NCBI GenBank assembly: GCA_009733715.1
Contig: WMKJ01000125.1
Coordinates: 1 to 34,994 of the forward strand
Length of the DNA stretch: 34,994 bases
Origin: Herpomyces periplanetae
Taxonomy: Eukaryota > Ascomycota > Laboulbeniomycetes > Herpomycetales > Herpomycetaceae
Direction: 5' to 3'
Below the pieces are notes generated by a model, which was not told the DNA's origin, did no database searches, and saw only the letters and a list, made by a program, of their open reading frames with translations. Position 1 is the first letter of the stretch. Every line of letters begins with the position of its first letter. A program made the translations under genes and the position numbers. This document shows positions 1-9,400 of this stretch, piece by piece.

Positions 1-315
1 AAGGTAGTCCTGTTTTTCCAATTCCCCATGAATTAGCCTAGTTAAACAAGGGGGGTGTTTTCAATCTGGCAGATGAAATTAAGGAAGCCGGATGGGCAAT
101 TTCGCCAAATGAGAGTTTACGACATTCCGAAGAACATTCAAACTGGAAGATTGAGAGAAATGAGATGACTAGTTCAACGAGTAATCCTAGGCCACTCTCA
201 GACCTAAGCAGGGAACGTGTAGATAGACATACTCTGAACAGACCTGCAAGATTGAAAACACCCCCCTTGTTTAACCAGGCTAATTCATGGGGAATTGGAA
301 AAACAGGACTACCTT
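1..315. repeat. Near-perfect inverted repeat (arms 1-74 and 242-315)
   Basis: Bases 1-74 are the reverse complement of 242-315: base p pairs with base 316-p. By hand comparison only positions 40, 68 and 73 mismatch, giving 71/74 identity. The 167-base loop (75-241) holds the ATG at 165. The right arm lies inside the coding region of the proline-rich gene, covering about residues 26-51; the left arm is an antisense copy just upstream. The mismatch at 40 contributes to an in-frame TAG (39-41) upstream of the ORF. The left arm starts at base 1, so the repeat may extend beyond the window. It could be a recent fold-back duplication or an assembly artefact. Confidence 0.95.
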
Positions 316-1541
316 GGTCACCTAAGGCGACAAAAACCTTTCACCGAGAATCCTCACCCGTTCCCTATCAAACGAGTTGCGAGGCTAAAAATTTTCAGTC
401 TGTATCTAATTATCAACATTTATCTTCGACTGTTCCTTTGAGGGATGGATTGGGCAAAGCAAAGGCCAACTCACCTAACCATAGCATGCTTATGGCCAGT
501 TATGATAAAGTAGATACTCTAACAGATTCTATGGAACACATTAACCATCAAATAATGTGTACACCGCGAAATTCAAGTGAAAGCAAGGAAAATTATCCCG
601 AGTTATCAGAAAATCCGCACGAGTTATCACCTATTGAAAGCGTTGAGGACAGCGGGGAGCAGGATATTATGCCAACAGAGCATCACGAGGTTTTTACGAA
701 TGCACATACAATGAGCACTCTTGTGAATAAAAAGGAACTTCCACCAGCACCCGTACCCCCGCCTTTACCTCCGCGGTGTAATCAAGCAGATAAAATAAGG
801 AGCAACAAGGATGAAGTTTGCGAAAGCCAGGTTCATATAAATTATAATATGGAGGAGTGTACAAGCAAGTTGCCAAAAACTCCGCCATTAAAGTTAATAA
901 ATCCTAAATCGCTACCATTACCACCTCCTCCTCCATCCTCTGCAGTGCCACGTATTCCTGATTCAGAGGATAACCTTGCATCAGTAGACTACTGTGGGGG
1001 GCGAGAAACGGTTACACCAAGGGTACGATCAGCACGAGGGCGAAATTTCAAGGGAAACGAGACAAACGGTGGTGCTCCGAGCGTGAACTCTAACTTTGGA
1101 ATATTTAAGATAAACGGTAGCATGATCAAACATTTGGGTGAATTCCGATCCGCATCTGCAATTCCTTCATTTCGGTCTTCAGCAGCAGCTTTTACACACC
1201 GGAGGGGTAGAGCTTCAGTTTCTGAAACTATGGGGCAGAAATTGCGTAGTGTACGCAATCGGATGCGAAGTAGTAGTCACGGACAGCCTTGTACTTCAAC
1301 TGAAGCATCACTAGCATCACCCAAGAAGACTGTGTTGCAGGAAATTCCAAGTCCATATGAAACGGCCATCCCGTCGATAACACTCTCCAAAGATACGTCT
1401 GGACAAGGAAAGACAGCTTTAGAGGGTCAAGATGAGTGTGGAGAAGGAAGAGATTCTGATATATTAAATAATCGAGTACCGGACGGATTTGTAGCAGTTA
1501 CATCGAACCCCAATGAGGCAACTCTAGCATCGTGTGACTAA
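165..1541 (+). CDS. Proline-rich, low-complexity hypothetical protein
   Basis: The reading frame is 458 aa from the ATG at 165 and open back to 42, after a TAG at 39-41. An upstream exon joined by an acceptor near 70-72 (ggcag) is therefore possible and the true N-terminus is uncertain. No catalytic domain or membrane segment is visible. It is rich in Ser, Pro, Asn and Glu. There are two polyproline clusters: PPAPVPPPLPPR near residues 192-203 and PLPPPPPSS near 250-258. These are typical ligands for SH3, WW or profilin domains. A basic Arg/Ser segment follows (about 320-370, including QKLRSVRNRMRSSSHG), then an acidic tail. This looks like an intrinsically disordered adaptor or cytoskeletal/cortical protein, but I do not recognise the family. 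A GTATGT at 1543-1548 directly after the TAA (1539-1541) could be the donor of a 3'-UTR intron. Its 5' part overlaps the inverted repeat. Confidence 0.7.
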   Translation: MTSSTSNPRPLSDLSRERVDRHTLNRPARLKTPPLFNQANSWGIGKTGLPWSPKATKTFHRESSPVPYQTSCEAKNFQSVSNYQHLSSTVPLRDGLGKAKANSPNHSMLMASYDKVDTLTDSMEHINHQIMCTPRNSSESKENYPELSENPHELSPIESVEDSGEQDIMPTEHHEVFTNAHTMSTLVNKKELPPAPVPPPLPPRCNQADKIRSNKDEVCESQVHINYNMEECTSKLPKTPPLKLINPKSLPLPPPPPSSAVPRIPDSEDNLASVDYCGGRETVTPRVRSARGRNFKGNETNGGAPSVNSNFGIFKINGSMIKHLGEFRSASAIPSFRSSAAAFTHRRGRASVSETMGQKLRSVRNRMRSSSHGQPCTSTEASLASPKKTVLQEIPSPYETAIPSITLSKDTSGQGKTALEGQDECGEGRDSDILNNRVPDGFVAVTSNPNEATLASCD

Positions 1542-3123
1542 GGTATGTCAAACTTGATTGCATGATACGATGAACAGAATTTCAATGTGGCAAACAGCGT
1601 GGATAGGAGAGATACAAAATATTGTACCACCGAACTACTTATAATTCTATGTTATTGAGATATAATGATTTTGTGAAAGCGTGCGATGTCGGAGTTCGTA
1701 GTGGATTTAGTATGTATGTAGGAAAAGTTAATGGGATAATAGCGGATTAACATTACTATGGAAGGCATATTGATAATGGGAAAGTAGAGGAGCACTTGGT
1801 TGAATAAGAGATGAATAAATATTCTGGACCTGTAGATAACAAAGGATTAGTCGATCTAGAAGGGGAAAATAGGCTAAAAGATGAAGGTGATTGGAAGGAA
1901 CTGATTGAGGACTATAAGGTTAAAATAGGAAGAGGAGCAAAGGGAAAAGTAAAGACCGATCTAATAGTGCTAAAAGGTTTTTAAAGGCTAAATGATGATT
2001 AATGGTACTAATGTTGATTTTACTTAAAAATTAAATAGAGATATGGGAGGGAGAATAGTATTATATGAAGAACTAAATACTGATTAAGATGAATGAAGTA
2101 ATTAAAGGGCTTTTTATTTTGGTAGTTTTAGATATGTAATGAAATGTTATGGATAAATAAGAACTAAGAGGTATTAGGTTGGCACAATAAGATAAAAGGA
2201 GAGGAGATAACCTTAGAGATGAATACATGAAAGATGAAGAGAGTAAACTAGGGAGTATTAAATTATGAGTAGAAGATAATAAAGTAAAGAAAATTTTCCT
2301 TATCAGTCCAAAAATATTGGAAAATTCAAGAAAAAAACGGATTATCCAAAATAGGAAATCGACGGAGAATTTCCAAACGATTTTACAACGGAAAGTACGG
2401 TCCATATTAGCTGAGATGAAAGTGGGATATAAATTCCTCAACTTAGAAGGAGGGTACCCGAGACCGGATGAAAGACAAGAAGGAGGAAGGTCTATATTTA
2501 CTGCATTAGGAAATGGAAATTGGTCATTTGTATGGGACTTTCCGTGCTTGTGAGTGCTCTTGCCAAAGAAGGCAAAAAGGAAAGGAAGCCGGATAGAGTT
2601 GCCACATGAAAATGTCAGGGTAAAAGCTAGAAGATTGGACAGATTCAAGGTATGAAGGGATAAATTCATTTAATCAATGGTAATTTGTTGGCTTGGAGAT
2701 ACTCTAAGTACCTAAAGGGTGCTTTGAGAAGGTAGGTAGCATCCTTGAAAGTGGAAGAGTTTATAGGCTATTGATTAGCACTTTTGGTGAAATAAGAGGA
2801 TTTACATTAGTCTTATAAACAGAGGTAGAATCGGCATTTTAATGAGAGTCATCCTGGTTTTCTAGTTGACCAGAGTGTCGGTGATGATGGCAGGGGTTAA
2901 CATATTTCTCGATCTTTCTAGTTCTTGATAAAATCATTAATCAATGGGAGGTCTTTTGTATAATAAGACTTGAGGAGCTCGGCTTTAACATTGAAAAGTG
3001 TAAAAATTGGTAAGTTTTGGATAATTATACAACAGATACATTCGTGAGGAATTGTTTTAATAAATTCTTAATTTTGTTAATTAAAGTTGATTATTCACTT
3101 GTTATTAGCAGGCAAAAAATATA
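1542..3123. other. Purine-rich intergenic spacer, no gene seen
   Basis: The 1.58 kb between two + strand genes is strongly purine-biased on +; the line 2461-2520 is about 30% pyrimidine by hand count. The bias removes stop codons from the opposite, CT-rich strand. It therefore yields a 198-codon open frame on the minus strand (2073-2669) with Ser/Leu/Phe/Ile-rich composition and no recognisable motif, which I treat as a composition artefact. Near the transporter start the sequence becomes AT-rich. No RNA gene or transposon was seen. Confidence 0.6.
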
Positions 3124-4844
3124 ATGAATTATAATTCAGAGCAAAAGTCTACCTTACAACCAATAATTAGTACACCGGAAAATACTTTATATGATAGGCT
3201 CGTAGAGAGTCCACCGGATATTTTATTAGGTAGAAATACTCGAACAACAACTTCAACAAGTTTAGTACCAGAGCAACCTAAAAAAATTTTATCAAGCGAT
3301 AATATGTCTACATTGTTAAATGGAACAGATATAGAGAAATCAGCCGCCGAAGCAGACGAACAAGAATTTCCCGATGGAGGATATGGATGGGTTGTTGTGA
3401 TTTGTTTGTTTTGGATTAACGCTCATTCATGGGGATTAAATATAGTACGTGAAAGTTCATTAATTTCATTTTTCTTAACGTAAACTTGTGTGTCAAATGG
3501 ATATGCTGTGTTTCTAATGCCGCTTTTAATTGGACGTACACTTGTATGGACTGGTGATGCGTCCTATGTTTAAGAGGAACTATTTAGGGATACTCAGTAT
3601 TTTTAAATCATTTTCTTTCGTCAGGCCTCTACACTGGAGTATCACCCATTGCATTTGCATTTATCGGTGGGTTATCAGCGGGAATTTCATTGTTGGTAGC
3701 ACCCCTCGTAACATTGTGTACTTTAAAGACTAATATGCACGTAACATTATACACGGGAACTGTATTGACATCATTTGGATTCATTGCGGCATCATTTGAC
3801 AATTCTCATACTTCGATTTGGCCGTTATTCTTAGCCCGCGGCTTGTGTATCGGACTTGGCCTCGGCTTTCTTTTCGTCGGGTCAGCTAACGTGATTCCAC
3901 AGTGGTTTTGTAAACGGAGAAACCTCGCTGCAGCTATAGCATGTGCAGGCTCAGGAGTGGGCGGTTTAACGTACACTTTAGCTACAGAAGTGATGATTGA
4001 AAAAATAGGCCTTGAATGGAGTTGTCGAGTAATTGGAATCATTTCGTTTATCGTTAACTTTACCTGCTGCACTTTCCTAAAAAACCGAGACAAGGCGATG
4101 GGAGTCAAGTATAAGGTGTTCGATATAAAAATTTTTCGTCATGGTATCAAATTTTTTACTCTGTTATCTTTTGCCTTTTTCAGTGTAATGGGATACATCA
4201 TTATAGTGTTTTCTTTACCCAATTATTCTACGGTTCAAGGGTTAACAACATATCAAAGTTCGGTTGTCGGTTCTATATTGAACCTTGGCCTAGCTCTCGG
4301 CAGGCCAACTGTAGGTCTGGTATCGGACAAGTATGGAGGCTTTAACGTAGCCGTAATATTACTATTTACCAGCTCCGTGTTTTCATTTTTAGTATGGACA
4401 TTTGCAAAAGTTTTGGGCGCTATTATTTTTTTCGCATTGGTTATTGGATCCATTTGCGGTGTCTTTTGGACAAATATCTTACCAATGACTGTTGACATTG
4501 TCGGTTTTCCTGATTTGCCGGCCGGTTTGAATATGGTTTGGCTTGTCATCTCTATTCCATCAATTTTTGCTGAAGCAATCGCCGTTTATATTGTCCAAGC
4601 ATCAAATTCATACTTCGGAGTGATCATGTTCGTTGGTGTTTCATTTATCTTTGCTACAGTTTCACTTTTGTTCACTCGCGCCGCATACTTGCGCGAAAAG
4701 TTACTTTCCGGGTTGCCATCTCAAACACTTTCATCTTGTACTTCATCTACTTTTTCACATTCATCCAGTTTAGAGCAGCACACCCGTTCTTCTCCGAACT
4801 CATCCAAACTTTGGCATTACTGTTTTGTTCGTCAAAAAGTTTGA
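3124..4844 (+). CDS. MFS transporter, monocarboxylate-porter (MCT/Mch) family
   Basis: I read two exons, 3124-3444 and 3588-4844, with a phase-0 intron (donor GTACGT at 3445, acceptor tttag ending 3587), giving 525 aa. The MCT signature PDGGYGWVVV lies at residues 83-92 after an 82-residue hydrophilic N-terminus. Splicing joins WGLNI to GYSVFLNHFL, as in family members. The IGGLSAGISLLVAP segment follows, then about 12 hydrophobic stretches, with RGLCIGLGLGF and LGRPTVGLVSDKYGG in the usual places. It should be a plasma-membrane or vacuolar secondary transporter. Fungal members of this family often do not carry monocarboxylates, so the substrate cannot be called. The stop is only 15 bp from the end of the convergent BCD1 gene, so transcripts probably overlap tail to tail. 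The intron contains an exon-like duplicate of the start of exon 2. Confidence 0.9.
3499..3564 (+). other. Exon-like duplicate of transporter exon 2 start, inside the intron
   Basis: Within the transporter intron, 22 codons at 3499-3564 read GYAVFLMPLL then IGRTLVWTGDAS. They resemble the true start of exon 2 at 3588-3644, GYSVFLNHFL then SSGLYTGVS. The DNA is only partly alike, so any duplication is old. No AG acceptor lies between the donor and this copy except one very close to the donor, so use as an alternative exon would need unusual splicing. It may be a decayed exon duplication or chance resemblance. Confidence 0.35.
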
Positions 4845-4859
4845 TCTGCATCATTTCTG

Positions 4860-6066
4860 TTACATTTGAGCATGAACGTCACTATTGCAGTTTTCATGTT
4901 CATCATTATTATCAAGAGCCGCAGTCGTCTGACTTGCGCGCGAACCCGTATTCGCATTCAGGCTCACATTGTAGTAAATTCGAGAAAAGTTGTCGTCGGT
5001 TTCATTTTCCAATATATGTATTGTAGGAAAGTCAATGATAGTTTTGCCCTTTAATACACTTTTCAGCGTGCTAAGTAGACAGGCAATCCAGTAAACTGCT
5101 TTTCTCCCATGATTATCTCGTGGTTCACACGGCAGATCAAGGAATAGAGAAATATTAGGTGTACTCAGCTGCGCATCACAGGAACCGTGAGAGTGAGAAA
5201 TGCATAATTTTTGAAATAACACTGACCACTCAGTACCGTTGGTGTTGGGAACTTGCTGTAGCGTTGATGAAAGTTTTTTTACGTGAATGTTGATCATTTT
5301 GTTCAGTGCACCATCTAGCGTGTCATCTTCGTCCACTTTACTGAAACATTTAAATTTGAGAGAAAATATCCATTCGACAGTCCACTCGATTTTAGGTTGC
5401 TGAGATGAGAGAGTTTTGCTGCCACCATTTTTTCGTTTGGCAAACTTAACGCGAGTCTCATTTAGCCTTTGTCGAGTTAAACCTTCTGGGGTAAACTTTA
5501 TGGATAAATTTCGCTCCTGAGCTTGACGAAATAAGAGCTTTTCCCTGTGAGGTAGCGCATGATAACCTTCTTTCACTGTTCTACTTCGTGTTAAGCCCAT
5601 GTTAGGTTCCCCAGCGAAAATGGCAGGCCCCGCTCCAGCATTTTTGAGGGAAAGATTTCCTGACGTGGAAATCCATTTTTTGTAATTATCCGAGCACTTT
5701 TGCTCATATTTACGGCGTCCAGAAAATATCGCACGCTCAACATTAGCTAAATAATTATAGTCACGATCAAAGTAGCTGGCAGATCGAAGTTCGTGCGGAC
5801 TTAATCCCGCAGTAGGATCCCGTTTTCCCTTGCATCGTGTGTACAGTTTATGCTTTCCGTAGCACTCGGCTGAACATGTTCGACTGTCGCATCCCGGGCA
5901 CCGATACTTTGGTTCATTAACCAAACTGAAAGATCATACTGGATCGAATGGCCGCATAAACTCATGCAGACCCGTATCCGTACCCGCACTTAGCTTCATC
6001 TTTCATATTGTGATGTTTAATTTTATCTTCTACTTACCATACGTTACAAAGTTCGTTCAAAATCAT
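4860..6066 (-). CDS. BCD1: Box C/D snoRNA assembly factor, HIT zinc finger (Bcd1-like)
   Basis: Two exons on the minus strand: 6066-6038 (29 nt, nine codons plus two bases) and 5925-4860. The donor is GTAAGTA at 6037, the acceptor tttcag ends at 5926, phase 2. The product is 364 aa, about the length of yeast Bcd1. The junction creates Cys10 and completes the finger CNVCLVNEPKYRCPGC. The full HIT set is Cys7, 10, 19, 22, 27, 31, His35 and Cys41. An in-frame TAA two codons upstream of the ATG supports the start. In the known family this nuclear protein is needed for stable box C/D snoRNP assembly, hence rRNA 2'-O-methylation. The rest is a basic middle region and a C-terminal domain with a polar, acidic tail. 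A single-exon reading from 5924 loses the first CxxC, so the 29-nt microexon is important. Confidence 0.92.
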
Positions 6067-6200
6067 AATTTACACCACACAGTCCCCACTGTATTAAACA
6101 AAATCACTTCTCCAACCTCAGGGACTACTCATTTTGATATTTTTATGATTTTCTCGTTCACACCTGTCTAAACCAAGCTCCCTGCACCATCTTTGATGGA

Positions 6201-7640
6201 TCAGCGTTCTAAAGCCTTTGGTGAACTGCCGTTGTCTTCCAGTGCTCCATCACGTGGATCCATATAGCTGAAAAATGGTTTAAAGGATCCTCCATGAGCA
6301 TAAATCACCCTTAAAGGATGGATTGTCTTTGTTAACGGGTCAAATGGTTCGCGCACGGTTACTTGCGTGATAATTTAAACAATACTATACTCAGCAGTGT
6401 CCAATGTTGTATGTTTAACTCAATAGATATTATATAGCATGTTATCTGTAATAGCATCATACGCTCTGCACTGTGACATTGTATATTGAATCTTGCTTCA
6501 ATCACACATTCTTTGGTTTTCCCGGTCTTATGACTTTTATTCAATTATTGAATTATATCATTAGGTTCTATCCTTTAATGACACAGCTGAAACTTTTTGC
6601 TGTGCTGTTCATTTATTTTTGTTAAATCGTATCCTTGATTATTGCTACATTTTTTTCGCAAATGGTATTATCAATCTGATTTCGACGAATATACACCCCT
6701 TTTTGCAGTATGTTGAAGCTAATATATAAAGATCCATCTATGGACGAATTTTATATGAATTTTCTCGACAATTTTACCGTCAAGCCTTGCAAAAATTCAA
6801 AAACAATGATTTGTATGGTGCACTGATATTAAAGTATATGCTCGTATTAAGCCAACGGGAGAGTTTAGAGTTGTTAGTGGGGGATAACCTATACGCACAA
6901 CAGTCGTTGGACGAATGAATTCACATTATCACGAGTTTGCACATTGGCAAATGATCATTGGATAGCAGACTTTATCGTAAATTTTTGTCGTTTGTCCTTC
7001 CGACATGGCGTTTACGCCTGAACTTCACATGCTCGTTGGTCGAGGCGTTTGTATCTACGGTAAGTTCTGAATAAATTTGCTTTTTTAAAGCATTATTTAG
7101 TCATCTTATAAGTATTATAAAGGTGTGTAAAAGTGAATCAATTTTGGCAGTTGTATGCCTATGATTCAAAACTTCGCTAAACGAATCGTCGCAGCATTTT
7201 ATCACATGCTTGATACTTCCTACTGCGTACACGATAATTTAAAGCAAAGCTAGCTCAGCTCTATTGCCCCACCACGCGCACTACATCGCCTGTTCATACT
7301 TTGTATAACAAGCGTATAATTTCCTTAGTGAATCCTCCACTGAAATGTACATTCTATACTACGCTTATACAGCTGATTCGCCGTTAACGGGAATTATTTA
7401 TCTGGAATCCAGTTTTGTGAGTCGACTTACTCTCCGGCGAAGTACAATCTAGTTAACTTAACAAGGTGAAATAATGAGTAAACGAGTGGGTGAGAGAATA
7501 CTTTAAAGCTACCGATATCACATATATGAGCAGCCAAGTTAACTTTTACTACATCATTCACGTTGAGCGTATCAATGCTGTCGGGTGAGTGATGGCGAAA
7601 AATGTGCGGATCGCATCGTCGCACGGTTTATCCTAAGTCG
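6201..7640 (-). pseudogene. Probable decayed EBP1/PA2G4 (Cdb4-like, M24 fold) gene
   Basis: On the minus strand, short islands resemble the EBP1/PA2G4 family in the right order. (1) 7620-7500 reads HHSPDSIDTL then NVNDVVKVNLAAHI, like HFSP...GDLVKIDLGVHVDG. (2) 7063-6985 reads LTVDTNASTNE, like the family's YAVDVLVSSGE. (3) An overlapping frame near 7005-6970 reads GQTTKIYDK, like GQRTTIYKRD. (4) Near 6515-6450, ECVIEARFNI resembles VECAKHELLQPFNV. (5) 6374-6201 reads VTVREPFDPLTK, like RITSGPFEPDLYKS, and ends at a TGA (6203-6201). The islands sit in different frames, broken by stops, and I could not build a continuous spliced reading, so a relic is more likely than a working gene. M24-fold EBP1 proteins bind ribosomes and rRNA; no activity is implied here. 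The alternative is a fast-evolving multi-intron gene, or chance for the weaker islands. Confidence 0.42.
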
Positions 7641-9400
7641 TGTTGTGCACTTCCATGCTGGCTTTTATCTCTTAATGAGGGAGTTTATGGTTAATGGTAG
7701 TATATGAGCAAGCAATTTTATGACCTTGTAAACCAGTAATCTTGATTAATTGAATGTGCTTAAGTTGGTAATGGAGTACGATGAGCAAATGGGCATCATT
7801 AACGTCGATGTGTGGGAATACGGTACCACTCATAAAATGTTGACCGAGCTAGGCAAAACCAAAGTTGGTTGTACAGTGTGTATATACGTGTGTGAACGAA
7901 TATAGCTTCATAACTAATTATGAGAAGTTATTGTACTTTTTAAAAATAATGAGTATTACATGCTCTAATTGCGCCTTTTCGAGAGGTCAGCCAGAGTCCC
8001 GATTGAAATAAAACATAATAACCACATCATACAATTTCTGTGTGCACAATCTTGCGCATACATGCGGGTGCTGCGCTTGATTGTTTAAAGAATTATCACT
8101 TGCATACACTGTCACTTGATACAACAGGCCGATAAGCTTTGCGATGGACTGAATTATGGTACGGTTTTTGTCATAACATTTGTAAATAAATCCATATTAA
8201 TTTGGTAATGAAATTGCACCCCGCGTTTGCACTGAAGCGGTATTCGTTTCTTGTATTCCTTACAAAGTTGGAATACGGTTATGCAGACTAAGCTTTTCGT
8301 GTGCACAGATAACCTTCACTTACTAGCCAAGCATTCCAAACCGAATTTCATTTGTAAACGCAATCTTAAGTTCAATTTCTCTGGATACGCGTAGACATAT
8401 GGAGAATGAGACCTGTTCGTTCACATATGGTGAAGTGTAATCTATGACTAGGGTAAACTGTATTCAAAGAGTTAGGGGCCATTTAATCCGCCATACATTT
8501 TTTATAGATAAACACATGATGCATTGATTAATTCGGATAATATGTGTTTATTCACATACGGAAATTTTTTCACATGTACGTGATTGTCATTTACACGATA
8601 ATTCAAGATGAATTATCATAAGAATGTTAACCGTTATTGTTGATGTAGAATTCAAACGCATTGTGAGGATTGATTGACCGTATTAATCAACACACCTTAG
8701 AACTATCATTTATAAATTATGGTTAATTGCACAAAAGCATTATTCATGAAAAGATGACCATGTTAATTCTAATGAGTGTTTACACTTGTAGAACATTTGT
8801 TGATGAAGACTCGCACGATATTTTGGAGTAACCAGTGTACGTACATTGGGCTAAAAGTCAAACAGGTTTTCTAAGATTACTGGAATGTATAAACTTCTCA
8901 CTTGAAGAGTAGAAAGGGTAATGGAAACAGACTAGGGCAATTTGTGGATGGAGTATGATTCAAACTAATTTATTTTCCGCTCACATACGCATAATACTTA
9001 CGAGACTAAACTAGGGAGATACCGGCACAGCCTGTCACTCACTTGATATACTTTACACCGTTCCGTTCATTTACACAACGTAAATTTGAGTGGGCAAGAG
9101 TAAACTTAGTATAGTTAACAATATAACTAGTAATGTACCGTAAATAATTCTTAGTACAGGTGGAAAAGAATTCGGAAGGATAATGACCAGTGTAAATAAT
9201 TTATATACCAGCAAGTTAGATGTGAATAGTAAGCCCCCAGATGGATGCTATAGTTAACCCTTACAAGCAAATCCAGTAACAATATTAGGGAGTATGTACT
9301 GGAAAACTCAAAAGTGAATTGGGTGGCTTTTTGTAATGAAAGGTGAAAGTTTTCCTATCAAAGTAACTGTTAACAAGCAAAACGGTAAAATGCTTTGTTA
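7641..9400. other. Gene-poor AT-rich spacer
   Basis: No convincing gene, RNA or repeat is visible. Near 7830-7780 on the minus strand an open stretch reads SGTVFPHIDVND. This loosely recalls the KGIAFPTCISVNN segment that precedes HFSP in EBP1 proteins, so the relic to the left may start further upstream than annotated. Confidence 0.5.

Noticed and set aside
2073-2669. 198-codon open frame on the minus strand
   Set aside because: It lies in a purine-rich + strand tract, so the CT-rich minus strand lacks stops by composition. Ser/Leu/Phe/Ile-rich translation, no motif, no splice or start context.
4736-5054. Open frames on + after the transporter
   Set aside because: Antisense to the BCD1 coding exon, which has clear family similarity.
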